Of a stretch of 64,000 nt of DNA, positions 10,001 to 18,535 are shown piece by piece. Within the stretch, counting starts at the first letter, position 1, and every line of letters starts with the position of its first letter. Made by a program: the position numbers and the translations under genes. This stretch comes from Tubiluchus corallicola (Eukaryota; Priapulida; Priapulimorpha; Priapulimorphida; Tubiluchidae), in the NCBI GenBank assembly GCA_030141605.1, contig JAQGDQ010000595.1, forward strand, positions 1-64,000. The letters run 5' to 3'. The notes beneath the pieces are model-generated. The model had not been told where the DNA came from, ran no database searches, and was given only the letters and a program-made list of their open reading frames with translations.

Positions 10001-13000
10001 GTTTATTGGGTTAAACCACTTCGGTCCCAAAGTGAGTCTATTAAGCGACGGCTACTGTATTCAATATGAGTATAAATGGCAATGAATGTGGATCATTTTA
10101 ACAAGTTCCTTAAATTTGTTTGATTTGAAGATACAAACCAGCCAGAATTGAACTCATTCAGTGAGTGAGAGAGGATTCTTCAAAGTGATTAATCTTATAA
10201 TAAACATTTTATTATTACGGAACCATTAGTCCGTGTCACAAGTATGCGTCTTAGAATTTTTGTAAGATCCGTTCGCAGTTAAACACCAATAAAACCGTAA
10301 AACAACACTGAGAACAGTGAATTTGTCACCTATCTCCCGATCTCAATGACATTTTTTTCTCAAGTGACAAAATGCGGGAAAGCGTAGACGTGCAGCGTGA
10401 TAAGTATCAACCAACCGAAAAATTTGACGTAATTCGGACTCTGAGTACAACTTCATGAAACACTATCCCAGTTGTATGTGTGGGGAAAACCAAGTCATAG
10501 ATCAGTCTCAGTCACAGTTACAATAAGTTGAATGAAATACAGATGATATTTTTGTTGTCTGTGTCTGTTTTCATCTGCAATTAGCTACATAAATTTCTAA
10601 AGCAATTTTTCATTTTTATTTGGTTTTATTGATGTGATTGCAGGGAACTCCGCGCATCAGACCATTCGATCCAGATGAGTTCATCAAGTCATTAGAATTC
10701 TCTGGTCCTCAACTCACAACAGGAATCAAGGGAGATTGGGTGGGATTGTACAGGTTAGTATTGCTGTTTAAATTCTCTGTAGACATAATTAAGTTGCATT
10801 CGTTTATTATATTATGAGGTTGTTTAATTTTGTATTTTAGAATAAGTGTAATACAGCGATCTCCACGTAACTCAAAATCGCACAACTCAAATTTTCGTCT
10901 AACTCAAGGAATTTCAGTGGAACGGATGAAATCCTTCGTTTTTACTACAAAAAACATCGATTGACTCAAAATATATAACTCAAAATTTCGCCTAACTCAA
11001 ATACAAAAATTATGGTCCATTTAATCAAAACACATGTAATATACTTCACCTAACTTAAAAATGCAAGTTATACTCTAGAAAAATAAAAAGTTTCGTACAA
11101 CTCAAAAACAGCATCGTCTTCTGGGAAAATTCCGATGTCTTACAAGTTTCGCAATCTGATTAGTTTCTCCGGGATTGATCTTTCCGTGTTGTGTACGTGT
11201 CCTGTTGTAACATAAAAAAATCGTATTTATTTGCTATTTTTTATGTAATTGTCATCAAATCTCGTCGTTTATGTATAGAAGGATTGACTTTCTGCCTTCT
11301 ATTTAGTTCGCCGTCTGGAGGAGGGGTTTAGAGTTTCTATGCTGGAAAATGGTCAACATCACTTAGCTCAAAGTGTCTAATAACTCAAAGTTTTTTTCGG
11401 TCTGGTTGGATTTGGGTTATGCGGAGTTTACTGTACACTGCACTAACACCATTAATGCAAAAGTTTCATGGGATTTGTACGGAAGTACATTGTAAAAGTT
11501 CATGTGAAATTTAGTACATGTACGACTTGTGATAGGCGAGAGTAATTTTGATAACTGTGCGCATTGTGGATGCAGCTAACACACATTTACAGTTTTGTAT
11601 CTCATTTTAAAAAACTATCGCATGGTAAATTACCTATTGGCTGTTCTGATTTTCAGACGATTTTTTCGCTGTGCCAATTTTGAGGGTTGGTATAATACTC
11701 GTACGCAAGAGGTGAACCGAAAGCTTCAATTACTTCACCTGGAAGCATTGTCGGATGCAGTAAGTGAAACATAACTTGATATATAAAACTACATGTGTAG
11801 TATATATGTAGCACTACTGCTGCTTTGGAATTCTGATGACTAAAGTTATAATATTCAAATCTTCATAGTGCAATTTTAACATATTTTTATCATATTTTTG
11901 TACATGCATTAGCTTGCTGTCTTGTTACTAAATTCGCTTGAGTTGGTTTGTGTTACCCGAGTGTGAGGCCTTGTTCGTGTTTCTACATAGGAAGTAAAAA
12001 AGAGCAAATTTAAACCCAGAAATTCACTCCAGCTGTATAGCTGATATTATTAACAAAGTTAGTTCGCATATTTGCACTACATATATTTTGTTACAGTCGA
12101 ATCTTGTCATACCGCTTCCCGTTGTACTGCCAAACTGGTTTACTGTCTGCATTATGTCCAGGAACAAAATGGCTGTATTCATCTGTATATAAAATAACTT
12201 ATTGTTATTGTTATCGCGAATTCTAAATACGCCAATGACACCCACCGCTGAACGGGCTATCTATCCATAGTCAGCACCACCCATGACCCATTTCCGTTCT
12301 CCAGATCTCAGACTTTGCAAAAAAACGGCCGAAAAATGGCCATTTTTGGAGGTTTTTTGCCCCTCGTTCTTCCCGGTGGGCCCGATTCGAAAAATAAACC
12401 CCCAATGACACGACACTAGATCGAGACCTTTCATTTGGTGTACAGATCGTCGAATAATACATACGATTTTCAATTGGAAATACCGCCAGCAGTCTCAACT
12501 AATTGTCATTTGTTGTCACATGTTGCCAGATGTCATGTAAAATAATGCACGTTACCATGTTTTAATTGTTTGTAAGCTGTACTGTAGATTATACAATCAC
12601 AATAATACTATTGTCAATGCGCCACGCAGTCATAATAACAACTGACAAGAAAACACGTGGTTCTTGTGAAAGTCATGTATGAGGTTGAAGTTGAACACTT
12701 TGTAGAAAACGAATGAACACTATATTACATATCTGCACAAAAACTGAAAACGTTTATTATACTACGTAGACATATGTAAAATGACTGCTAAACTACACAC
12801 TGACGACCAGAGTGTCCTGCACTGATCACTGAGATTTAGACAGTGTGTAGCACGACTGCACTGCACTGAGAACGTGACAGAGAGTGACTAGAAGTAGAAT
12901 CCAGCCAGTATATATAGGTAGAGGTAATTATGCAAACTTGGCTTCACAAATACCATTACAGAAAAATAGGGGGTGATCCACTGGACCCAACAATTATACT

Positions 13001-14924
13001 AGGGGTGAGTTTGGCTAGTAAATGTAAAATGATTAGTCAATAGATGGCAGCGCCTAAAAATATACAGTTACAACTTCCACAGTTCTTTTTGCACCACAAC
13101 AAATGTGATATTTGCTTGTTTTCTAAGAATCGTCTAAGCAAATCCTGGCAAGAAATTTGTAGTTAACTTAACCTTTTTTTACATAAACACGTTTAGTTAA
13201 GCAGTAGGCTTGCAGTCTATTATATTGTTGAGTACAAGACACGTACAATCGACCCTCGTTAAACCGCACCCCGTTAGCCCGGATATCGGATAAGACGGGC
13301 GTCATCTGTCGTAAAGGAAACTGACCGATTTCCCACCGAGCCGCAGCACTAAGCACAACACGGCCTACCAACTCACCACGAGCCATTGATGGGTCGAAGC
13401 GGCTCGCGGTACCGCCCAGGCTGCTACGATTCCCGCCAAAATTCAGTTTGCTTACCCCATCAAAAGCACTCGCTAATTTCTTTATCCTCACAGGTTAACT
13501 TTTTTAAAGTAATATACAGTATAGTATATAGTGCAATGTATATAGGCCTTAGTAAGTGATTACTCTTGTATAATATAGACCATATATAGGCATATCGGAT
13601 AAATTGGACAATCGGCTAAACCGGACCACCCCCCCTCCCCCAATTAGTCCGGTTTAACGAGGGTTGACCGTATATCACATAGACAAAATGTTTTTGATAA
13701 AGATGATTGATTTTGAGTATGTCATTAATTCCCGAATGATTAATTTAATAATTTTCTCTTAATTCATTAACCTTTAAAAATGAGGACTCTAACCTGTGTA
13801 CACTTGTCTGGCTCTTGTAATTCATCCAAGGCAAAACTTAACACACCTCGTTATAACTCCAACTTTTTCCCCTTTCCAAAGTGGGCAGTATAAAGAGATT
13901 TTTGTGTTGTCATTTTTTATTTTCATTTAATCACCGTTGTTAGCATACTGTATAAGAAATTCTAAATAGTTAGTTTCTTTGCTTTATTTCCTACAGGATT
14001 TAGTTTCTTGGGTGAAGGGAAGAGAGGAAGTCGAAATTGTAGACTTGATATTGAAGATCAAGGAAAAAATGGTATGAACTGATTTAATCAAACTTTCGTT
14101 TACATTTTATGTATAAATGTACTTCAAATTCGATAGATTTAATTTTAATGACAGTTGTTGGTCTTGTTGGCATCCTTCTGTCTCAGAAGACAATGGAATG
14201 CGCGCCAAGAGAGTCTGATCCTTGAACGTCTCCAGGGCGCACGCCTGGGCAAGGTGTAAGGAGATCCTGAGTTGCCCAGACAACAGGAACCCCCTCTCTT
14301 CCTCCCTGGTGTAGTCCAAAGAAAAGCGGAGCGATACGTTTGGCACCACGTTGGCTGCAGGAGCTGTCGGAGTCAGTGAGCATGCTGCACTGGTCCGCCT
14401 TCGGGGCTCCACTCCTGATTTGGAAGGTTTACTCCTCTACACATGACCGTTGAGTTACGTCACGACCTCCTCCGCCCTCTAGCCGTTGGCTGCTTGTGCA
14501 GCTCCTCCGCCTAGTGTCGAGATACAGTGTGGGCATCCCGCAAGCCTACAGCACCTGGTATTCCTACACGGTCACCCATCCAAGCACTAACCAGGCTCTA
14601 CGTTGCTTAACTACGGTGATCAGACGAGAACCGGTGTTTTCAACGTGATTTGGCCGTAGTAATGACAGTAAGGCAGCACTATTACTAATCCCTAGTGAAT
14701 TGCTTAAATATTTTAAGTTAAATCAAACTGTGTTTCAGACATCCGTATTAACGATGTGCTAATAATGTGTTGACAATTAATGCTTTTATTTTCTGCTACA
14801 GTTTTTAGCTGCAAGACATCAGTTGCCAGTGAAAAAGGATACATCTGCAAAGCTAGAGCAGCAAATTAGCACTGTGGTCAGTTCATTACCAGAAGACTTG
14901 CGAGGTGTACTGAGCAACTCTTAA
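3533..14924 (+). CDS. DENND6: DENN domain-containing protein 6 (DENND6/FAM116), C-terminal exons
   Basis: DENND6 proteins are guanine nucleotide exchange factors; vertebrate DENND6A activates Rab14 on endosomes in the recycling route. Eight exons join in frame: 3533-3627, 4306-4436, 6597-6686, 7302-7355, 10644-10753, 11657-11759, 13997-14071, 14802-14924. They encode about 260 residues, roughly the last 43% of a family protein of about 600 residues. Family blocks in order are [70 protein letters not shown] and, near the stop, LPEDLRGVL. All introns are GT-AG and the phases agree at every junction. The first base of the first exon completes a codon, so the gene continues to the left of the window. 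The introns hold two inverted duplications of parts of this gene. Recognition is by remembered family sequence. Whether it is a DENND6A or 6B counterpart cannot be said; most invertebrates have a single gene. Confidence 0.93.
3804..4201 (+). mobile_element. MITE with AATAAaCCTTTTCACAGTTtermini
   Basis: Left end aataaaccttttcacagttt and right end, read inward, gaataagccttttcacagtt. A second inverted pair lies inside (ggtcaaaggttaagtgta). A fragment of the same family occurs at about 51333-51395. It sits between DENND6 exons A and B. Confidence 0.65.
4306..4436 (+). CDS. DENND6: DENND6 exon B
   Basis: Acceptor tgcag, donor gtaatt. It encodes a Lys-rich linker and then [17 protein letters not shown], which is strongly conserved in the family. 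The first two bases finish the Arg codon split with exon A. Confidence 0.93.
4540..5405 (-). mobile_element. Composite pogo-like MITE carrying captured DENND6 sequence
   Basis: It is flanked by TA at both ends. The left terminus starts CAGTAAACTCCGCATAGCTC; the right terminus, read inward, starts CGGTAAATTCTCTGCATAAC. A short terminal fragment (4540-4594) is followed by 4595-4830, an inverted copy of 11434-11670 (DENND6 intron, splice acceptor and 14 bases of exon F). Next comes a whole 575-bp MITE (4831-5405), itself homologous to 10854-11433. The duplicated block therefore starts exactly at a transposon terminus, suggesting transposase-mediated capture. Confidence 0.8.
5732..6219 (+). mobile_element. 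MITE with GTGTTCCCTC termini (mariner/pogo type)
   Basis: Left ctgtgttccctc and right gagggaacacgt with TA at both flanks. The subterminal sequence, caccCGTGAT at left and cgcgataGCGAG at right, is typical of widespread Tc1/mariner-Tigger nonautonomous elements. Confidence 0.7.
6597..6686 (+). CDS. DENND6: DENND6 exon C
   Basis: Thirty in-frame codons between acceptor tttag and donor gtaagt. They include [10 protein letters not shown]-like sequence (here [15 protein letters not shown]), continuing the family alignment directly. The right inverted-repeat arm begins only about 160 bp downstream. Confidence 0.92.
6975..7045 (+). repeat. (CAA)n microsatellite
   Basis: Counterpart of the (TTG)n tract in the left arm, with CAG interruptions at its distal end matching the CTG units there. 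Confidence 0.95.
7302..7355 (+). CDS. DENND6: DENND6 exon D (short exon inside the right inverted-repeat arm)
   Basis: An 18-codon exon, acceptor tctag and donor gtaaga, encoding [18 protein letters not shown]. This is exactly the family segment expected between exons C and E, in phase 0 on both sides. An identical 54-bp copy sits antisense at 2649-2702. Confidence 0.92.
8216..8658 (+). mobile_element. tataagagac MITE, copy in right arm
   Basis: 443 bp, TA on both sides, same termini as the other copies. It is inserted in the left terminus of another MITE (8176-10056). TA targets and small size point to a Tc1/mariner or pogo-type transposase. Confidence 0.85.
9117..9667 (-). mobile_element. 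Nonautonomous RTE-like LINE derivative
   Basis: Flanked by a 20-bp TSD with one mismatch (9097-9116 and 9668-9687). On the minus strand it starts ctagccac and a long G run. An RTE-type leader (gggcatccgcctgtaaaaac) follows, then the C-terminal reverse-transcriptase ORF segment, and it ends in a (GAA)n tail. The same 5' end recurs at 59333. The 3' half is also present in the left arm. Confidence 0.8.
10644..10753 (+). CDS. DENND6: DENND6 exon E
   Basis: Acceptor ttgcag, donor gttagt. It encodes the block ending [16 protein letters not shown] and leaves two bases (AG) that join the first base of exon F to make Arg. Confidence 0.93.
10854..11433 (+). mobile_element. Pogo/Tigger-like MITE (580 bp)
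   Basis: TA duplications at 10852-10853 and 11434-11435. Right terminus, read inward, is CAGTAAACTCCGCATAACCC; the left terminus is a decayed version. Internal sequence is built of repeated aactcaaa-type motifs. It ends 223 bp before exon F and is the source of the inverted copy at 4831-5405. Confidence 0.8.
11657..11759 (+). CDS. DENND6: DENND6 exon F
   Basis: Acceptor tttcag, donor gtaagt. It encodes [15 protein letters not shown], then [11 protein letters not shown]. Its acceptor and first 14 bases are also present, inverted, at about 4595-4615 inside a MITE-bounded element. Confidence 0.93.
12250..12500 (-). repeat. Old repeat copy shared with 36190-36440
   Basis: A reverse-strand stretch with caaaaaacggccgaaaaatg and a downstream tcgagacctttcat segment matches about 36225-36400 in inverted orientation. 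It is diverged, with no readable termini. Confidence 0.6.
12665..13081 (-). mobile_element. Solo LTR, family 1
   Basis: 417 bp starting tgtgaaagtc and ending ttccaca, flanked by a perfect 5-bp duplication gttct (12660-12664, 13082-13086). The TG...CA ends and 5-bp TSD are LTR-retrotransposon hallmarks. It shares the tagatggcagc segment with copies at 34017 and 37210. No internal region is nearby. Confidence 0.85.
13246..13670 (+). mobile_element. Pogo-like MITE with ACCCTCGTTAAACCG termini
   Basis: Left CAATCGACCCTCGTTAAACC and right, read inward, CGGTCAACCCTCGTTAAACC, with TA at 13244-13245 and 13671-13672. 425 bp, in the DENND6 intron before exon G. Confidence 0.82.
13997..14071 (+). CDS. 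DENND6: DENND6 exon G
   Basis: Twenty-five codons in phase 0, acceptor ctacag and donor gtatga. It encodes [19 protein letters not shown], the acidic/hydrophobic helix near the C terminus. A 5S-headed SINE is inserted 84 bp downstream of the donor. Confidence 0.92.
14156..14659 (-). mobile_element. 5S rRNA-headed SINE, copy 1
   Basis: 504 bp with a perfect 10-bp TSD taatgacagt (14146-14155 and 14660-14669). On the minus strand it opens exactly at the 5S start (CTACGGCC). It runs through about 115 nt of 5S-like sequence with internal promoter elements (GTTAAGCAACG, TTGGATGGGTGACC), then a GC-rich body of about 390 nt, ending GGATGCCAACAAGACCAACA. This is the architecture of the SINE3 (5S-derived) class. 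The body itself I do not recognise. Confidence 0.88.
14802..14924 (+). CDS. DENND6: DENND6 terminal exon H
   Basis: Acceptor ctacag, ending in TAA at 14922-14924. It encodes the C terminus with LPEDLRGVL, matching the end of vertebrate DENND6 proteins. An AATAAA at 15090-15095, about 165 bp after the stop, is the nearest candidate poly(A) signal. Confidence 0.92.
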   Translation, partial: FLAARHQLPVKKDTSAKLEQQISTVVSSLPEDLRGVLSNS

Positions 14925-15228
14925 ATATCGAAGCTTTGAAACTCAAAATGGAGGCACGATCTCATACAGCTGTGTAGTAAAGAACTACTAAACTACTATA
15001 GGTAAAAGTGAAAGTTTGTATAGTATGTATCTCCCAATGTTAGTTGTATCAGTAAGTTCACCAAGTTGTACAAGATGGCGCAGGGTGAAAATAAATACTC
15101 AGCTGAGTGCTGGGCTATAGATTTTAGTGAAATGACTCTTGACCTTGAACCTCTTGGTCAAGATCACTAACTACTACAGCAAAATGTATCTCCCAATAAA
15201 ATCCATAGATATCTATATTATAAGTTAC

Positions 15229-18200
15229 AGTAAGTGCTCGCTTGCCGACACTAACGCGTTCCAGCAAGGCACGTCGTCGTTAAGGGAAACACCATAGAAA
15301 ACAATGTAAAAGCACTTAGTTGTGTACTCCTGTAAAACTCAATAAAGTGAAAGATCAATAATGCTTGGCATATGTAAATCACTGAGTTGTTCTGCAGGGC
15401 AAAAATCAAGAACAGCTGGCAATGTAAAGCTGTCACTTGGGTTGCAGCACAGAAATTAACAATGCGTGGCTCATAAACGAACATTTCTAAAAAAAAATAA
15501 AGTTTACAGTGAAAATTCAAATTTAAAACCGATTTTCTTTTTTTCCATACACTTGTCTCTCTCTCTGAGGCCACCCTTGTGCCATTTCTTCCTGTCTTAT
15601 TCTACAAGTTCCTGTTTTTTTGAGAAAAATCTAGCGCTGGTTGGGAAAACCTGTTTCTGCAAAAACTTCCTTGTAACACTGCACAGCATCAGCAACATCG
15701 TCTCTCAGTTCAGAACTTGCTCACCATCTGGGTTGTTTTCACCAAGAAATTTTCAAGTCCAGCGTCAGTATCTTAAACAGCTCCATGCAGCTAGCCATTT
15801 TTGTTTACCAGTCTTTTCTGTTTAACGCTGCTGAGAAATATTTGTAGTGTTGTTTTTCCGACAACTTGAATGCAAATGATACGAGTGCATCATTAATTAA
15901 TTAACCCAGCAATGTATCAAGAGAGAATTGCATCAGAGGCATTCCCAGTGTGGGAGAGTGTCGGTAACTAGCCACTGGTCAGCAATGAATCATGAGAGAA
16001 TTGCATCAGAGGCATTCCCAGTGTGGCAGAGCATCGGTAATTAGCCACTGGTCAGCAATGTATCATGAGGGAATTGCATCAGAGGCATTCCCAGTGTGGG
16101 AGAGCGTCGGTAATTAGCCACTGGCCAGGAATGTATCATGAGAGAATTGCGTCAGAGGCATTCCCAGTGTGGGAGAGCGTCGGTAGTTAGCCATTGGCCA
16201 GCAATGTATCATGAGAGAATTGCATCGGAGGCATTCCCAGTGTGGCAGAGTGTCGGTAATTAGCCACTGGTCAGCAATGTATCAAGAGAGAATTGCGTCA
16301 GAGGCATTCCCAGTGTGGCAGAGCGTCGGTAATTAGCCACTGGCCAGCAATGTATCATGAGAGAATTGCATCGGAGGCATTCCCAGTGTGGCAGAGTGTC
16401 GGTAATTAGCCACTGGTCAGCAATGTATCAAGAGAGAATTGCGTCAGAGGCATTCCCAGTGTGGCAGAGCGTCGGTAATTAGCCACTGGCCAGCAATGTA
16501 TCAAGAGAGAATTGCATCAGAGGCATTCCCAGTGTGGGAGAGTGTCGGTAGTTAGCCACTGGTCAGCAATGTATCATGAGAGAATTGCATCAGAGGCATT
16601 CCCAGTGTGGGAGAGCGTCAGTAATTAGCCATTGGCCAGGAATGTATCATGAAAGAATTGCGTCAGAGGCATTCCCAGTGTGGGAGAGCGTCGGTAATTA
16701 GCCACTGGTCAGCAATGTATCAAGAGAGAATTGCATCAGAGGCATTCCCAGTGTGGCAGAGTGTCGGTAGTTAGCCACTGGTCAGCAATGTATCAAGAGA
16801 GAATTGCATCGGAGGCATTCCCAGTGTGGCAGAGTGTCGGTAGTTAGCCACTGGCCAGCAATGTATCAAGAGAGAATTGCATCGGAGGCATTCCCAGTGT
16901 GGGAGAGTATCGGTAATTAGCCACTGGTCAGCAATGTATCATGAGAGAATTGCATCAGAGGCATTCCCAGTGTGGCAGAGTGTCGGTAATTAGCCACTGG
17001 TCAGCAATGTATCATGAGAGAATTGCATCAGAGGCATTCCCAGTGTGGGAGAGTGTCGGTAGTTAGCCATTGGCCAGCAATGTATCATGAGAGAATTGCA
17101 TCGGAGGCATTCCCAGTGTGGCAGAGTGTCGGTAATTAGCCACTGGTCAGCAATGTATCAAGAGAGAATTGCGTCAGAGGCATTCCCAGTGTGGCAGAGC
17201 GTCGGTAATTAGCCACTGGCCAGCAATGTATCATGAGAGAATTGCATCAGAGGCATTCCCAGTGTGGGAGAGCGTCGGTAATTAGCCACTGGCCAGCAAT
17301 GTATCATGAGAAAATTGCATCAGAGGCATTCCCAGTGTGGCAGAGTGTCGGTAATTAGCCACTGGTCAGCAATGTATCATGAGAGAATTGCGACAGAGGC
17401 ATTCCCAGTGTGGGAGAGCGTCGGTAATTAGCCACTGGCCAGCAATGTATCATGAGAGAATTGCGTCAGAGGCATTCCCAGTGTGGGAGAGCGTCGGTAA
17501 TTAGCCACTGGTCAGGAATGAATCATGAGAGAATTGTGTCAGAGGCATTCCCAGTGTGGGAGAGCGTCGGTAATTAGCCACTGGTCAGGAATGAATCATG
17601 AGAGAATTGCGCAGAGGCATTCCCAGTGTGGCAGAGCATCGGTAATTAGCCACTGGTCAGCAATGTATCATGAGAGAATTGCGTCAGGGGCATTCCCAGT
17701 GTGGGAGAGCGTCGGTAATTAGCCACTGGTCAGCAATGTATCATGAGAGAATTGCGTCAGGGGCTTTCCCAGTGTGGGAGAGTGTTGGTAATTAGCCACT
17801 GGTCAGCAATGTATCATGAGAGAATTGCGTCAGGGGCATTCCCAGTGTGGGAGAGCGTCGGTAATTAGCCACTGGTCAGCAATGTATCATGAGAGAATTG
17901 CGTCAGAGGCATTCCCAGTGTGGGAGAGCGTCGGTAATTAGCCACTGGTCAGCAATGTATCATGAGAGAATTGCATCAGAGGCATTCCCAGTGTGGGAGA
18001 GCGTCGGTAATTAGCCACTGGCCAGCAATGTATCATGAGAGAATTGCGTCAGGGGCATTCCCAGTGTGGGAGAACGTCGGTAACTAGCCACTGGTCAGCA
18101 ATGTATCATGAGAGAATTGCGTCAGAGGCATTCCCAGTGTGGGAGAGTGTCGGTAATTAGCCATTGGCCAGGAATGTATCATGAGAAAATTGCGTCAGAG

Positions 18201-18532
18201 GCATTCCTAGTGTGGGAGACCGTCAGTAATTAGCCATTGGCCAGGAATGTATCATGAAAGAATTGCGTCAGAGGCATTCCCAGTGTGGGAGAGCATCGGT
18301 AATTAGCCACTGGCCAGCAATGAATCATCGTTGCTGATAATTTGCAACCAGGCAGATTATTACTGTGGCTTTTTCATAATTTAAAGCACTAGTGCAGCAA
18401 ACAAAATGTCAGTGCTTGCTGCTTAGAGGTCAAAAAGTCGTCGTTAAGATGAAACGTGTCGTTAAGTGAATAAAAGGTGTCAAAAGACGAGTGCCATTAA
18501 AATGAAACGCTGTTAAGCGAGGACTTGCTGGT
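15229..18532 (+). mobile_element. MITE-like element containing the 73-bp minisatellite
   Basis: Left end after TA is CAGTAAGTGCTCGCTTGCCG; right end, read inward, is CAGCAAGTCCTCGCTTAACA, so the termini are imperfect inverted repeats of pogo/Tigger style. Short gtcgttaag-type motifs lie inside both ends. The middle is filled by the tandem array at 15908-18328. It lies just 3' of DENND6. Confidence 0.65.
15908..18328 (+). repeat. 73-bp minisatellite, about 33 copies
   Basis: The unit opens agcaatgtatcatgagagaa, includes ggcattcccagtgtgggaga and closes ttagccactggtc. Copies differ by shared variants (cat/aag in the second block, ggga/ggca, tca/cca), and variant patterns recur in blocks, indicating multi-unit duplication. 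No coding potential runs through it. Confidence 0.95.
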
Positions 18533-18535
18533 ACA

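Larger units (their letters stand above)
8176..10056 (+). mobile_element. Outer MITE with CAGTAGGTGCCGCTTAATAG terminus, carrying nested insertions
   Basis: Left terminus after TA is CAGTAGGTGCCGCTTAATAG; right terminus, read inward, is CAGTAGCCGTCGCTTAATAG, followed by TA. It has been invaded by the tataagagac MITE and by the RTE derivative at 9117-9667. Only its left part was copied into the inverted arm. Confidence 0.7.

Noticed and set aside
15908-18328. CRISPR-like regular array
   Set aside because: There is no spacer diversity: the whole 73-bp unit repeats. It lies in a eukaryotic genome and within a MITE.
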